From the NCBI GenBank assembly GCA_963664255.1, contig OY760938.1, positions 1,364,001-1,428,000 of the forward strand: DNA of 64,000 nucleotides, written 5' to 3'. A model generated the notes under the pieces. It had not been told where the DNA came from. It searched no databases and saw only the letters and a program-made list of their open reading frames with translations. Of this stretch, positions 16,207 through 24,108 are shown piece after piece (position 1 is the first letter of the stretch; the number at the start of each line of letters is the position of its first letter). The position numbers and the translations under genes were made by a program. This DNA is from G963663775 sp963664255 (GTDB taxonomy: Bacteria > Bacillota > Clostridia > Oscillospirales > Butyricicoccaceae).

Positions 16207-17513
16207 AACGTATCCTCCTGCAATCTTCCATTTTTCCACACAATATAGGGCGTGTTTTGCTGCGGCAGTGCTTCGGCTCTGGTGGAAACAAATATCACCG
16301 CACCGCCGATGTCACACAACTGCTGCAAAACCTGCTCCAGCAGCAAGCACTCTTCCTTATCATACGCATAAAAAAGATACACCCGTGCCCCACGCAGCCG
16401 CCAACGATACAGCAGCAGCTGCAAGCGTTCTTTTTTGGTTAGCTTGCTGCATGCCTGCAGCATCTGCACATTGCTGAGTCCTGTTTCCGCAACACATTCC
16501 TGCTGCAGCAGCCGCAGCATACGCCGCTTGATATGAAACCCAATGCCGGAAATCCGTGGTGCAGCAGAAAGCAGCACGTTATCCCGCACAGTCATGACAT
16601 CCACAAAGCTTTCAAACAAAATCTGCTGGTGCACCTCTGCCGTCAGCAAGCCATGCGCCGCACACGCATGGCGCAGCATCTGCCGCAAGGCCTGCGTTTC
16701 CCCATCACAATCCAATATCCTGCACACACCGCCTGCGATAATGGGATACCCCTGCAGGCGAAACAGCTCCTCATGCCCCAAGGCAAGATTGTACTGCCAC
16801 TGTACGGGCGCATGATAGCCATACAGATAGGTGCGCAGCTTGGCGGACTGTGTGCCAGCAAGCCGCTTGAGCACGCGCCCCTTGTCCATCACGGTATACT
16901 GCGGCAGCTGACATAACAGATAATCCAAGTCCTCTGTCAAATATAAAACGGCAATCCCATGGGCATTGATTTTTTGCACGGTATCCCACAGCTCCATTTG
17001 CTCTTGCAGACTGTATTGCCCTGCAAGATTTTGCAGCACGGCAAACTGCTTGCCCTGCAGGGCGATGCGCACCAAAAGCAGCCTGTGCTGCACGCTTTGC
17101 GGCAATGCACTGACTGCTTCCTCCAAATATTGTTCCATGCCATACTGCGTTAAGATTTCTCTGCAAAGCACACGCATCTTTTCTTTCCGATACAGCAGCC
17201 GTCCCGCGCGGCGCGTGGCAAGCAGATTTTCTGCAACCGTGAGCGATGGAAACAGCCGACTTTCCGCACGAATGCAAAACCCCGCCGCCGCCAATGCCTT
17301 GGACTGCACTGCTTGCTCCTCTAGCAAAATGAGTCCTTCGGTCGGTATGCCCTCCCCTGTGACCACCGCAGACAGCGTATGCTTGCCCGCACCGCTTCGT
17401 CCGACAATTCCCATCGTTTCGCCCTGCAAAAGTAAAATATCCACTTGCTCCAGCCGCTGTCTGCCATCCCGCTCTGCGGAAACACCGCACGTGCGTAAAA
17501 TTTCATGCTTCAT
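16203..17513 (-). CDS. Degenerate tandem ABC ATPase-like protein
   Basis: A 436-residue protein with the layout of an RbsA/MglA tandem ATPase but broken motifs. The N-terminal P-loop is GRSGAGKHT (38-46), with His where Ser/Thr is expected. The signature reads LPQSVQHRLLL rather than LSGGQ, and the Walker B region (FAVLQNLAGQ) lacks the DE pair. The second half has no recognisable P-loop and a remnant STRAEAL switch region. The gene is open, has a ribosome-binding site (GAGGAA) and is translationally coupled on both sides, so it is being kept. A regulatory or structural pseudo-ATPase is likelier than a transport motor (inference). The start at 17513 overlaps the kinase gene by 11 bases. Confidence 0.8.
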   Translation of the reverse strand: MKHEILRTCGVSAERDGRQRLEQVDILLLQGETMGIVGRSGAGKHTLSAVVTGEGIPTEGLILLEEQAVQSKALAAAGFCIRAESRLFPSLTVAENLLATRRAGRLLYRKEKMRVLCREILTQYGMEQYLEEAVSALPQSVQHRLLLVRIALQGKQFAVLQNLAGQYSLQEQMELWDTVQKINAHGIAVLYLTEDLDYLLCQLPQYTVMDKGRVLKRLAGTQSAKLRTYLYGYHAPVQWQYNLALGHEELFRLQGYPIIAGGVCRILDCDGETQALRQMLRHACAAHGLLTAEVHQQILFESFVDVMTVRDNVLLSAAPRISGIGFHIKRRMLRLLQQECVAETGLSNVQMLQACSKLTKKERLQLLLYRWRLRGARVYLFYAYDKEECLLLEQVLQQLCDIGGAVIFVSTRAEALPQQNTPYIVWKNGRLQEDTL

Positions 17514-18537
17514 GTTGTTCCTCATCCCGTATAACACGCGGCAGCGTAATGCGCACATCCGTGCCTGCACCCAATGTGCTCATAATCTGCATGCCATAGG
17601 CTTCTCCATAAAGCAAATGGATTCTCTGCACAATATTGGAAAGTGCCATGCCCGTGCTGCGCTGTTTTTCTGCGCCGTTGCCCGCAGCATCGGTATACGT
17701 CCCCCGCAGCTTTGCTTGCAAGCGCAGCAGCGTGTCCTCTGTCATGCCCATGCCATCGTCCGAAACCGTGATGAGAATCAAATGCTCGGTGCCTTCTATC
17801 TGTATTTGAATCGTGCCTTCTCCCAGCTTGCCCTCCATGCCGTGCAAAATGGTATTCTCCAAAATCGGCTGCAGCGTTAGCTTCGGCAGATGGCATTGTT
17901 CCAAATTCTCATGTTCTGTTGGCAGAATCTCCAATGTAAAGCGATTATTGAAGCGAAACTGCTGTATTTTAAAATAATTTTTCACATTTTCCAGTTCTTC
18001 CTCCAAGGACACCGTGCCCTTACGATTGGAGATGGAATACCGAAAAAAGGTGGATAACGCCTCTGTCATGTCAGCAATGTCCCGTGCCCCCTCCTGCAAC
18101 GCCTGTCCCCGAATGGAGTCTAACGTATTATACAGGAAATGCGGATTAATTTGACTTTGCAGCACATCCAGTGTTGCTTGTTTGCTGAGCAAATCTTCGG
18201 TATACTGCGCACCAATCGTGCGCTCCAGTGCCAGTAATGCGCGTCCCATGGGATGCCGCTGCAAGGCTGCCTCCATTTTTTGTGCACACGGCGTCTCCTC
18301 TGCCTCTTCCTGTGGTTCCAGCAAAAGTCGCTCCGCCTGCCGCAAGGGTGCTAAAACCCCTGCCCACAGCAGCAGCACAAAGCATACGCTGCCCAAAAGC
18401 AAACCCAGTACCGCTGTGCTGCACGTGATGTGAAGATACCACGCCCCTATCGAAAAAATTGCTGCACATATGCCGAAGCCTATGAGCAGCAAAACCGCAC
18501 GTTTGGATAAACTGAGATGATATACCCGTTTTTTCAT
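17503..18537 (-). CDS. Sensor histidine kinase, YesM/LytS type, with minimal sensor
   Basis: A 344-residue kinase. Two adjacent transmembrane helices (about 11-33 and 40-63) are joined by only a few residues, so there is no extracellular sensor domain. The His_kinase motif SQINPHFLYNTLDSI puts the phosphorylated His at 133. The N-box (LQPILENTILHGME) and G-box (VSDDGMGM) of the ATPase domain follow. With so little outside the membrane, it may sense through a partner, for example the sugar-binding lipoprotein or the permeases encoded in the same operon (inference). It lies 11 bases downstream of its response regulator. Confidence 0.92.
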   Translation of the reverse strand: MKKRVYHLSLSKRAVLLLIGFGICAAIFSIGAWYLHITCSTAVLGLLLGSVCFVLLLWAGVLAPLRQAERLLLEPQEEAEETPCAQKMEAALQRHPMGRALLALERTIGAQYTEDLLSKQATLDVLQSQINPHFLYNTLDSIRGQALQEGARDIADMTEALSTFFRYSISNRKGTVSLEEELENVKNYFKIQQFRFNNRFTLEILPTEHENLEQCHLPKLTLQPILENTILHGMEGKLGEGTIQIQIEGTEHLILITVSDDGMGMTEDTLLRLQAKLRGTYTDAAGNGAEKQRSTGMALSNIVQRIHLLYGEAYGMQIMSTLGAGTDVRITLPRVIRDEEQHEA

Positions 18538-18548
18538 GGTGTTCCCTC

Positions 18549-20150
18549 TTAATGATACAGCTTTTTGTATTCCGTAGGTTTGACCCCCACAATCCGTGTA
18601 AACAGCTTGCTGAAATATTTGGTGTCCTTATATCCAACCTTGTCGGCAACATACACCATGCTTTCGCCCTCCCGCAGCAACTTCTTTGCCGCTTCAATGC
18701 GGACATTGGTCAGATATTCCTTAAAATTGGTTCCCGTTTCTTTTTTGAACAGCATCGATAAATAGACGGCATTCAACCCTACAGCGGCGGCAATATCCTG
18801 CAAGCTAATCTGCTGCATATATTGCTGTGCCACCATTTGCTTGGCTTGCCGAATCGGCTTGTATTCTGTATTTTGCACAAAATCGCGGGTGCTTTCGATG
18901 CTTTTCACGATTTCCTGCACCACTTTTTGCCGCAGCTGGCTGATGCTGACCGCATGGCGCAGAATCTGCATCAGCGACACCCGATTCAAATACCGTTCGG
19001 CATCCGTCCGCTCGGTTTCAAAGGCACTCAGCGCATGGTTCATGGCGCCAATCACCCAAGCCGCATAACTATAAAGGGCCTCTGCCGCCGCTTGGGGACA
19101 CGCTTCCAGCTGTTTGTATGCCTGCACAATTTCCTGCCGCACCGCCTCCGCATCCAAAATCTGCATTGCCGCCATCAGCCTGTTGCACGCGTCATAATCA
19201 ATGACCCCGCGAAAATCCCGCAGACTGCGTGCAGGGTGATTGCCACTGTGAATGGCGGTTTGCGCGGTGAGCAGATGATTCTCTGCCGCTTCTGCCGCAC
19301 GCTTTAAGGGGGCAGCCAGCGGCTCTTCTGCCGCCAAATGGCTGTATCCCATCACCGTCTGCCAATTACGAAAAATAGAAATCACGGATTGACAGCTTTC
19401 CAGCATCAAATCAAACCCCGGCAAGTCCTCTGTGTTGCCCACGGCACAGACCAGAAAAATTTTATCCTCCCGCCGCAATAAAAAATGTGCACGAAACCAC
19501 TCCTGCGCCTGCGCTTCCAGATGCAGTGCGGCTTTGTTTTCGAGCAAACGGAGCACCTCTTCGGAAAACGCTTCTCCATAGCAGACAAATTTCCATGCCA
19601 ACACCACACAGACGCCTTGCAGCTGTATGCCATATACATCGGATAGGCAGGATAGGGTCAGCTGCTCCAAGGATATAGCGCCGCTGTGAATGCTTGCAAT
19701 CAATTCCTCACGATTGCGCCGTGGTCCTGCCACGGTAGGTACATAAGGCGACGGCCGCTCTGCTTCGCTGGTGTCCTGCTGAATTTCTTTGATTGCTTTT
19801 TCCATGGCGGCTTCCAGCTGCTGCTTTTTCAACGGCTTCACCACATAATCGGTCACCCCCAGCTGAATTGCCTTTTGTGCATATTCAAATTGACGATAGC
19901 CGCTAATCAAAATAAATCGGCAATTCATGCCCAAGGCACGGGTTTTTTCCAACAAATCAATCCCATGATACCCCGACATCCGAATATCCGAAATGACAAT
20001 GTCCGGTTTTTGGGACACGATGCACTCAAACGCCTCTACCCCATTGTTGGCAACGCCAATCAGCGCAGCGTCCAGTGCATCCCAGTCAATCAAATGTCGT
20101 ACCAGCTGACACACATGGATTTCATCATCTGCTAACAGCACCCGATACAT
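18549..20150 (-). CDS. Response regulator with AraC-type DNA-binding domain (YesN-like)
   Basis: A 533-residue regulator. The receiver domain (residues 1-120) has the acidic pair LLADDE, phospho-acceptor Asp55 (VISDIRM) and the lysine in VVKPLK. A long middle region of about 280 residues without obvious motifs follows. The C-terminal about 100 residues are two AraC-type helix-turn-helices (ISLQDIAAAVGLNAVYLSMLF, then MVYVADKVGYKDTKYFSKLF, with GVKPTEYKK). It is the first gene of the ABC operon and, as in other YesN/YesM pairs, probably activates it when sugar is present. Confidence 0.94.
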   Translation of the reverse strand: MYRVLLADDEIHVCQLVRHLIDWDALDAALIGVANNGVEAFECIVSQKPDIVISDIRMSGYHGIDLLEKTRALGMNCRFILISGYRQFEYAQKAIQLGVTDYVVKPLKKQQLEAAMEKAIKEIQQDTSEAERPSPYVPTVAGPRRNREELIASIHSGAISLEQLTLSCLSDVYGIQLQGVCVVLAWKFVCYGEAFSEEVLRLLENKAALHLEAQAQEWFRAHFLLRREDKIFLVCAVGNTEDLPGFDLMLESCQSVISIFRNWQTVMGYSHLAAEEPLAAPLKRAAEAAENHLLTAQTAIHSGNHPARSLRDFRGVIDYDACNRLMAAMQILDAEAVRQEIVQAYKQLEACPQAAAEALYSYAAWVIGAMNHALSAFETERTDAERYLNRVSLMQILRHAVSISQLRQKVVQEIVKSIESTRDFVQNTEYKPIRQAKQMVAQQYMQQISLQDIAAAVGLNAVYLSMLFKKETGTNFKEYLTNVRIEAAKKLLREGESMVYVADKVGYKDTKYFSKLFTRIVGVKPTEYKKLYH

Positions 20151-20263
20151 CCCGTCCCTCCTCCCTAGAAGCTGCGTATGGCGTGTATGTTACGCAACTA
20201 CCTACAAAATGGTTGCAAGTTTCCTGCTTTTCATGCCGGATACAGCCTCTGATATTACACAAT

Positions 20264-20292
20264 AGTATATCATAGCGGGGATTTCTCGTAAA
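20264..20292 (-). promoter_or_regulatory. Promoter of the two-component/ABC sugar operon
   Basis: Minus strand TTTACG (20292-20287), 17-bp spacer, TATACT (20269-20264) with an extended TG. About 115 bases separate it from the response regulator start. Confidence 0.7.
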
Positions 20293-20410
20293 TGCTTTTG
20301 TGCCGCACCTATCTTTTTCGGAAACCGCCTTTTTTGTGCCGAACTTCGCTGTTTTTAGACAATATCCTCCCACTTTACATGGATTTTACTGGCGTGTGGG
20401 ATTGCTTTCA

Positions 20411-20419
20411 TGATATAAT
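20411..20419 (+). promoter_or_regulatory. Extended -10 promoter of the YfcC-type carrier
   Basis: TGaTATAAT with no good -35; an attgctt/aagcaat inverted repeat (20401-20432) spans it and could be an operator. Confidence 0.55.
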
Positions 20420-20436
20420 AATTGCAAGCAATTTTA

Positions 20437-20494
20437 TATCATAGTGCTGCAAAATGCGATGTTTGGGTGGGAATTCATCCCAATCACTATGATA
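20437..20494 (+). promoter_or_regulatory. Structured mRNA leader of the YfcC-type carrier
   Basis: A perfect 10-bp outer stem (tatcatagtg at 20437-20446 with 20485-20494) encloses two competing hairpins that share one 3' arm (ttggg at 20463 or tggg at 20468 with cccaa at 20479). It lies about 20 bases after the promoter and 45 bases before the gene. It could be a riboswitch or attenuator, but I do not recognise a known class. Confidence 0.45.
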
Positions 20495-20539
20495 ATCATG
20501 TGGTGAACCTTTTGGGATACCGTTGGGAGAGTCGTTCTG

Positions 20540-21907
20540 ATGCTGCATAAATTACGAAGTAAAATCCGCGTTCCGCATCCGTTTATCATCCTTTTTGCAC
20601 TGGTGCTGCTGGCAAGTCTGCTTACCTACCTCATTCCTTCCGGTCAGTTTGCGCGTATAACAGACGAAGCCCTCGGGCAGACGCTGGTAGTGCCGGAAAG
20701 CTACGCCCGCGTTGCCGCGCAGCCTGTCGCGCCTTGGCTCATTTTCCACAAGCTGTTTGAGGCACTGTGCTTGCCCAGTACCGCTTCGCTGATGTGGCTG
20801 ATTCTCATCACTGGCGGTGCCTTTGCCGTTGTCTTAAAAACAGGCTGTTTGACTGCCCTATGTGCACGGGCACTGGTGCAATTTCGTGGGCGTGAGCTTT
20901 GGATTATTCCTGTGTTTGTCAGCTTATTTTCTATTTTTGGCTTCACAATGGGACTGACCACTGCCTCCGTGGTGTTTGCGCCGTTGGGCATTGCCGCAGC
21001 AGAGGCATTGGGTCTGCTGCGGCTCTCTGGCATCGCCGCCGTGGCATTGGGAGTGAATGTAGGCTTTACGGCTGGGGTGTTTAACCCCTTCAGCGTGGGC
21101 ATTGCCCAGAGCATTGCGGAATTGCCGCTGTTTTCCGGTGCATGGCTGCGCTGGCTCACGCTTCCCATGCTCATTGCGGTGACAAGTGCTTACATCATGC
21201 ACTATGAACGACAGCACACTGCCGAAAAACCTGCTGCTGCCCGTGACGCTGCTTTGAACACCCAAATGAGCCGACAGGAGAAGCGCAGCCTCGTGGTGTT
21301 TGCTACGGGATTTGTGCTGCTGACCATCGGCATTTCCGCTTGGCAGTGGGAAAACAGCGATATTGTCGTGACATTTTTGATATTAGGCATTGCCGTTGGA
21401 CTTGCCGCCGGTATGTCTGCAAATGACATCTGCGACAGCTTTTTAGACGGCTGTCGCAGAATGATGCGTGGCGTAATTGTGATTGGCATTGCCGCAACCA
21501 TGCGCTTGATTTTGACCGACGGCAACATTTTAGATACGATTACCTATGAGCTGACGCAGTTGGTGTGGCAGCTGCCGCCGTCTGTGCAGCTGCTGGGGAT
21601 GTTTTTCTTCAATGCGTTTATCAACTTCCTAATTACCTCGGGCTCTACAAAGGCGGCGCTTGTCATGCCTATTTTAACACCCATGGCAGATTTTTTGGGG
21701 CTTTCCCGTCAATCCGCTGTATATGCATTCCAGTTGGGGGATGGCCTAACCAATCTAGCATCCCCGGTTTCCACCACCCTCAATGGCGTGATGGCAATCG
21801 GTGAAATCACCTATGGCGCATGGATAAAATTCTATGCACCCCTCGTGGGCATTTACCTGCTCATTGGGGCGGCACTCACGGTTTTTGCAGGGGCGATTGG
21901 CTATTGA
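20540..21907 (+). CDS. YfcC/DcuC-type membrane carrier
   Basis: A 455-residue polytopic membrane protein (about 11-12 helices). The N-terminus VPHPFIILFALVLLASLLTY followed by IPSGQF, the glycine-rich segments GVNVGFTAGVFNPF and the C-terminal FQLGDGLTNLASPVS are typical of the YfcC family (C4-dicarboxylate anaerobic carrier superfamily). Members move dicarboxylates, amino acids or peptides; the substrate is not predictable here. GGGAGAG precedes the ATG. It is transcribed from its own promoter through a structured leader, divergent from the sugar ABC operon. Only 5 bases separate its stop from that of a convergent LacI-type regulator. Confidence 0.88.
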   Translation: MLHKLRSKIRVPHPFIILFALVLLASLLTYLIPSGQFARITDEALGQTLVVPESYARVAAQPVAPWLIFHKLFEALCLPSTASLMWLILITGGAFAVVLKTGCLTALCARALVQFRGRELWIIPVFVSLFSIFGFTMGLTTASVVFAPLGIAAAEALGLLRLSGIAAVALGVNVGFTAGVFNPFSVGIAQSIAELPLFSGAWLRWLTLPMLIAVTSAYIMHYERQHTAEKPAAARDAALNTQMSRQEKRSLVVFATGFVLLTIGISAWQWENSDIVVTFLILGIAVGLAAGMSANDICDSFLDGCRRMMRGVIVIGIAATMRLILTDGNILDTITYELTQLVWQLPPSVQLLGMFFFNAFINFLITSGSTKAALVMPILTPMADFLGLSRQSAVYAFQLGDGLTNLASPVSTTLNGVMAIGEITYGAWIKFYAPLVGIYLLIGAALTVFAGAIGY

Positions 21908-21912
21908 TATGC

Positions 21913-22920
21913 CTACACGGGAGCGGTGGTGCGCCGCACCACCAGACGGGGCAAAAAGATTTGCTGCGCTGCCATTTCCGTTTGCTCTATCTGCGCAATG
22001 GCAAGCTGCACGGCGGCCTGCCCCAGCGCCTGCATAGGCACGTGCAGCGTGGTCAGTTCGATGCCGGTCAAACTGCTAACGTATAAGTCATCATGCCCGA
22101 TGAGCGAGATGTCCTGCGGCACACGCAGACCTGCCGCACGCAGGGCACTGAGTACGCCTACTGCCATCAAATCGCTGGCGCACCAGATGGCAGTAGGCAG
22201 TGTCTGTTCTGCCCGCAATCGCTCCACCAGCTGATGCCCTGCCGTGCTCGTGTCATCGGCGTGTCCTTCACGATAAATGCGTGGTGCAAGGCCACGCTTT
22301 GTCATTTCATGCGCAAAGCCCTCTTCTTTTTGCCGAATGGTGTTGTTTTCAGGGGCATAGGTAAAAAGCGCAATGTCACGATGGCCTAGCCCAAACAGAT
22401 AGTCCACCACGAGCGTGGCACTGTGCCGATAGTTGCAGGTCATCGCATAGGCTTCCTCCAAACCGGTTTTGCCACCGACAAAAATCACTGGCAGCAGCCC
22501 ATGACAAATCTCCTTGATATGGGACACATCACTGGTGGACGAGGCAATAATCAGCGCCCCCACTCGATTTTCACACATCATGCGGCAGTGCATGCGCTCC
22601 AACTCCAAACTGCGGTGGCTGCTGCCCAGCATCACACAATAGCCATGCTTGGCTGCCTCCATGCTGACTTGATTGCACACCACGCTGTACGCTGTATTCT
22701 CGGCAAGCGTTGGGACAATCATGCCGATGGAGTTGGCACGTTTGGAGGACAAGCTGCGCGCGGCGGCATTTGGCGTGTAGCCGATTTCTTGTGCAATCGC
22801 CAAAATGCGCGCCGTTGTTTCCGCGGAAATATCCGAACAGCCACGCAATGCGCGCGATACCGCGACATGAGAAACGCCTGCGATTTGTGCGATTGTTTTG
22901 ATGGTGGGTCTGCGTTCCAT
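21913..22920 (-). CDS. LacI-family transcriptional regulator
   Basis: A 335-residue LacI/GalR-type regulator. The helix-turn-helix is at residues 6-32 (TIKTIAQIAGVSHVAVSRALRG), the hinge helix around 50-60 (TPNAAARSLSSKRANSIGMI), then the periplasmic-binding-like effector domain (SLIGHDDLYVSSLTGIELTT). It converges on the YfcC carrier gene and lies divergent from a surface-protein gene at 23215, so its target is not obvious from position. The effector is unknown. Confidence 0.93.
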   Translation of the reverse strand: MERRPTIKTIAQIAGVSHVAVSRALRGCSDISAETTARILAIAQEIGYTPNAAARSLSSKRANSIGMIVPTLAENTAYSVVCNQVSMEAAKHGYCVMLGSSHRSLELERMHCRMMCENRVGALIIASSTSDVSHIKEICHGLLPVIFVGGKTGLEEAYAMTCNYRHSATLVVDYLFGLGHRDIALFTYAPENNTIRQKEEGFAHEMTKRGLAPRIYREGHADDTSTAGHQLVERLRAEQTLPTAIWCASDLMAVGVLSALRAAGLRVPQDISLIGHDDLYVSSLTGIELTTLHVPMQALGQAAVQLAIAQIEQTEMAAQQIFLPRLVVRRTTAPV

Positions 22921-23027
22921 GTAGCCTCTCCTTTGCTTGCGCGCCTGTTGTAGTGTAAAGTATATCTAGTGTACCGCAGTTTTGCGCAGAAGACAATGTA
23001 AAATTTTTCGATATGCCCATTCTGGAA

Positions 23028-23056
23028 TTGACGTTCCATGTTTTTTCTGGTATGGT
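23028..23056 (+). promoter_or_regulatory. SigA promoter of the stalk-domain surface gene
   Basis: TTGACG (23028-23033), 17-bp spacer, TATGGT (23051-23056), giving a leader of about 150 bases. Confidence 0.75.
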
Positions 23057-23071
23057 ATAAAAGTGATAACT

Positions 23072-23140
23072 TACACGTGAAAGTATAGCTGTAACATATG
23101 CAGGCTTGGTTGTCAGCTGCCATGCTTTCTTTCACGTGTA
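23072..23140 (+). promoter_or_regulatory. Leader hairpin with 12-bp perfect stem
   Basis: tacacgtgaaag (23072-23083) pairs perfectly with ctttcacgtgta (23129-23140) around a 45-nt loop. A second hairpin (about 23151-23180, gcgc-agat-gcgc core) follows. Together they fill the leader in front of the stalk-domain gene, and could be a regulatory RNA structure. Confidence 0.5.
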
Positions 23141-23214
23141 TGTCTGGAAATGGATAGGGCGCAGATGCGCATCACCATCCAAACAACTATACAGATTTTG
23201 GGAGGTCATTTGAA

Positions 23215-23955
23215 ATGAAAAAGCAAATTCCAGCATTTTTGGCAGGTGTCGTCACCACTGCATTGGTCACATCTCTCGCCGTTCCCGCCTTAGCGGCCTA
23301 CACCAAGAACATGACCGTATCTTACAGCGACATTAGAATTAACGTCAACGGCACAACGTTCACGCCCACCGACGTCACCGGTCAGACGGTAGAGCCGTTT
23401 ATCTACAGTGGCACCACATACTTGCCTGTGCGTGCCGTAGCGGACGCGGTGGGATACAACGTTGCATGGGACCAATCCAGCAAAACCGTTTATCTGACCA
23501 ACGGCAATAACAGCAGCGCAGGCGGCGGCTATTCCGGTGGCGGCGGCACAACCACCATGGCAACCAAGCTGGTGGACGCACTCACGCCCTATGCCGGCTA
23601 TAACTATGAACTGTTCCCCTCAACGGGCAGCGACAGCATCTCCATGGGCGGCAGCACCTATAAAAACGCCATTGCGCTCAGCCGCTCTTATTTTAACACA
23701 AGCTACGCTTCCTACAATTTAGAGGGTCGTTATACCACGCTCGGCGGTGTCATTGGCTGCATGTCTAACAGCGACTCTGGCACACAGACCGTGAGCATCT
23801 ACGGCGATGGAAATCTTTTGAAAACCTTTGACATCACGTTGGAGAGTTTGCCGACAACGTTCTCCGTGGATGTCACCGGTGTCAGCGCACTGAAATTCTC
23901 AATGCCGGAAGGACCGATGCTAAACATCGGCATTGCTGATTTGAAGCTTTCATAA
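23215..23955 (+). CDS. Secreted stalk-domain (copper amine oxidase N-like) and NPCBM-like protein
   Basis: A 246-residue exported protein. The Sec signal peptide ends near ALA-AYTK (about residue 28). Residues 35-100 form a stalk domain (INVNGTTFTPTDVTG, YLPVRAVADAVGYNVAWD, KTVYL), the module often called copper amine oxidase N-terminal. A Gly/Ser linker (about 101-112) leads to a C-terminal domain (YELFPSTGSDSISMGGSTYK, GVIGCMS, ISIYGDG-like strand) resembling an NPCBM carbohydrate-binding module. GGGAGG precedes the ATG. It has its own promoter, leader and terminator. Likely a cell-wall-associated surface protein. Confidence 0.8.
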   Translation: MKKQIPAFLAGVVTTALVTSLAVPALAAYTKNMTVSYSDIRINVNGTTFTPTDVTGQTVEPFIYSGTTYLPVRAVADAVGYNVAWDQSSKTVYLTNGNNSSAGGGYSGGGGTTTMATKLVDALTPYAGYNYELFPSTGSDSISMGGSTYKNAIALSRSYFNTSYASYNLEGRYTTLGGVIGCMSNSDSGTQTVSIYGDGNLLKTFDITLESLPTTFSVDVTGVSALKFSMPEGPMLNIGIADLKLS

Positions 23956-23963
23956 TATACATA

Positions 23964-23999
23964 GCAGCCCTCTGCCAGTTTGAGAGGGCTGCCTTTCTT
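23964..23999 (+). terminator. Terminator of the stalk-domain gene
   Basis: gcagccctct (23964-23973) pairs with agagggctgc (23983-23992), followed by ctttcttt. Confidence 0.85.
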
Positions 24000-24036
24000 T
24001 GTAAATGATTCCTGCTTAAAACTTTTTTTCTTTTTA

Positions 24037-24065
24037 TTGCAACTCAAAAACAAATATTGTATGAT
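24037..24065 (+). promoter_or_regulatory. SigA promoter of the SLH protein gene
   Basis: TTGCAA (24037-24042), 17-bp spacer, TATGAT (24060-24065). Confidence 0.7.
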
Positions 24066-24108
24066 AACTATAAGATTCTGGATATATGTAATGAAATGAG
24101 GGAGTATT

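Noticed and set aside
23072..23140. CACGTGAAA arms as parS sites
   Set aside because: Only about 11 of 16 positions match parS in each arm; the exact match between the arms fits a hairpin or another dimeric site better.
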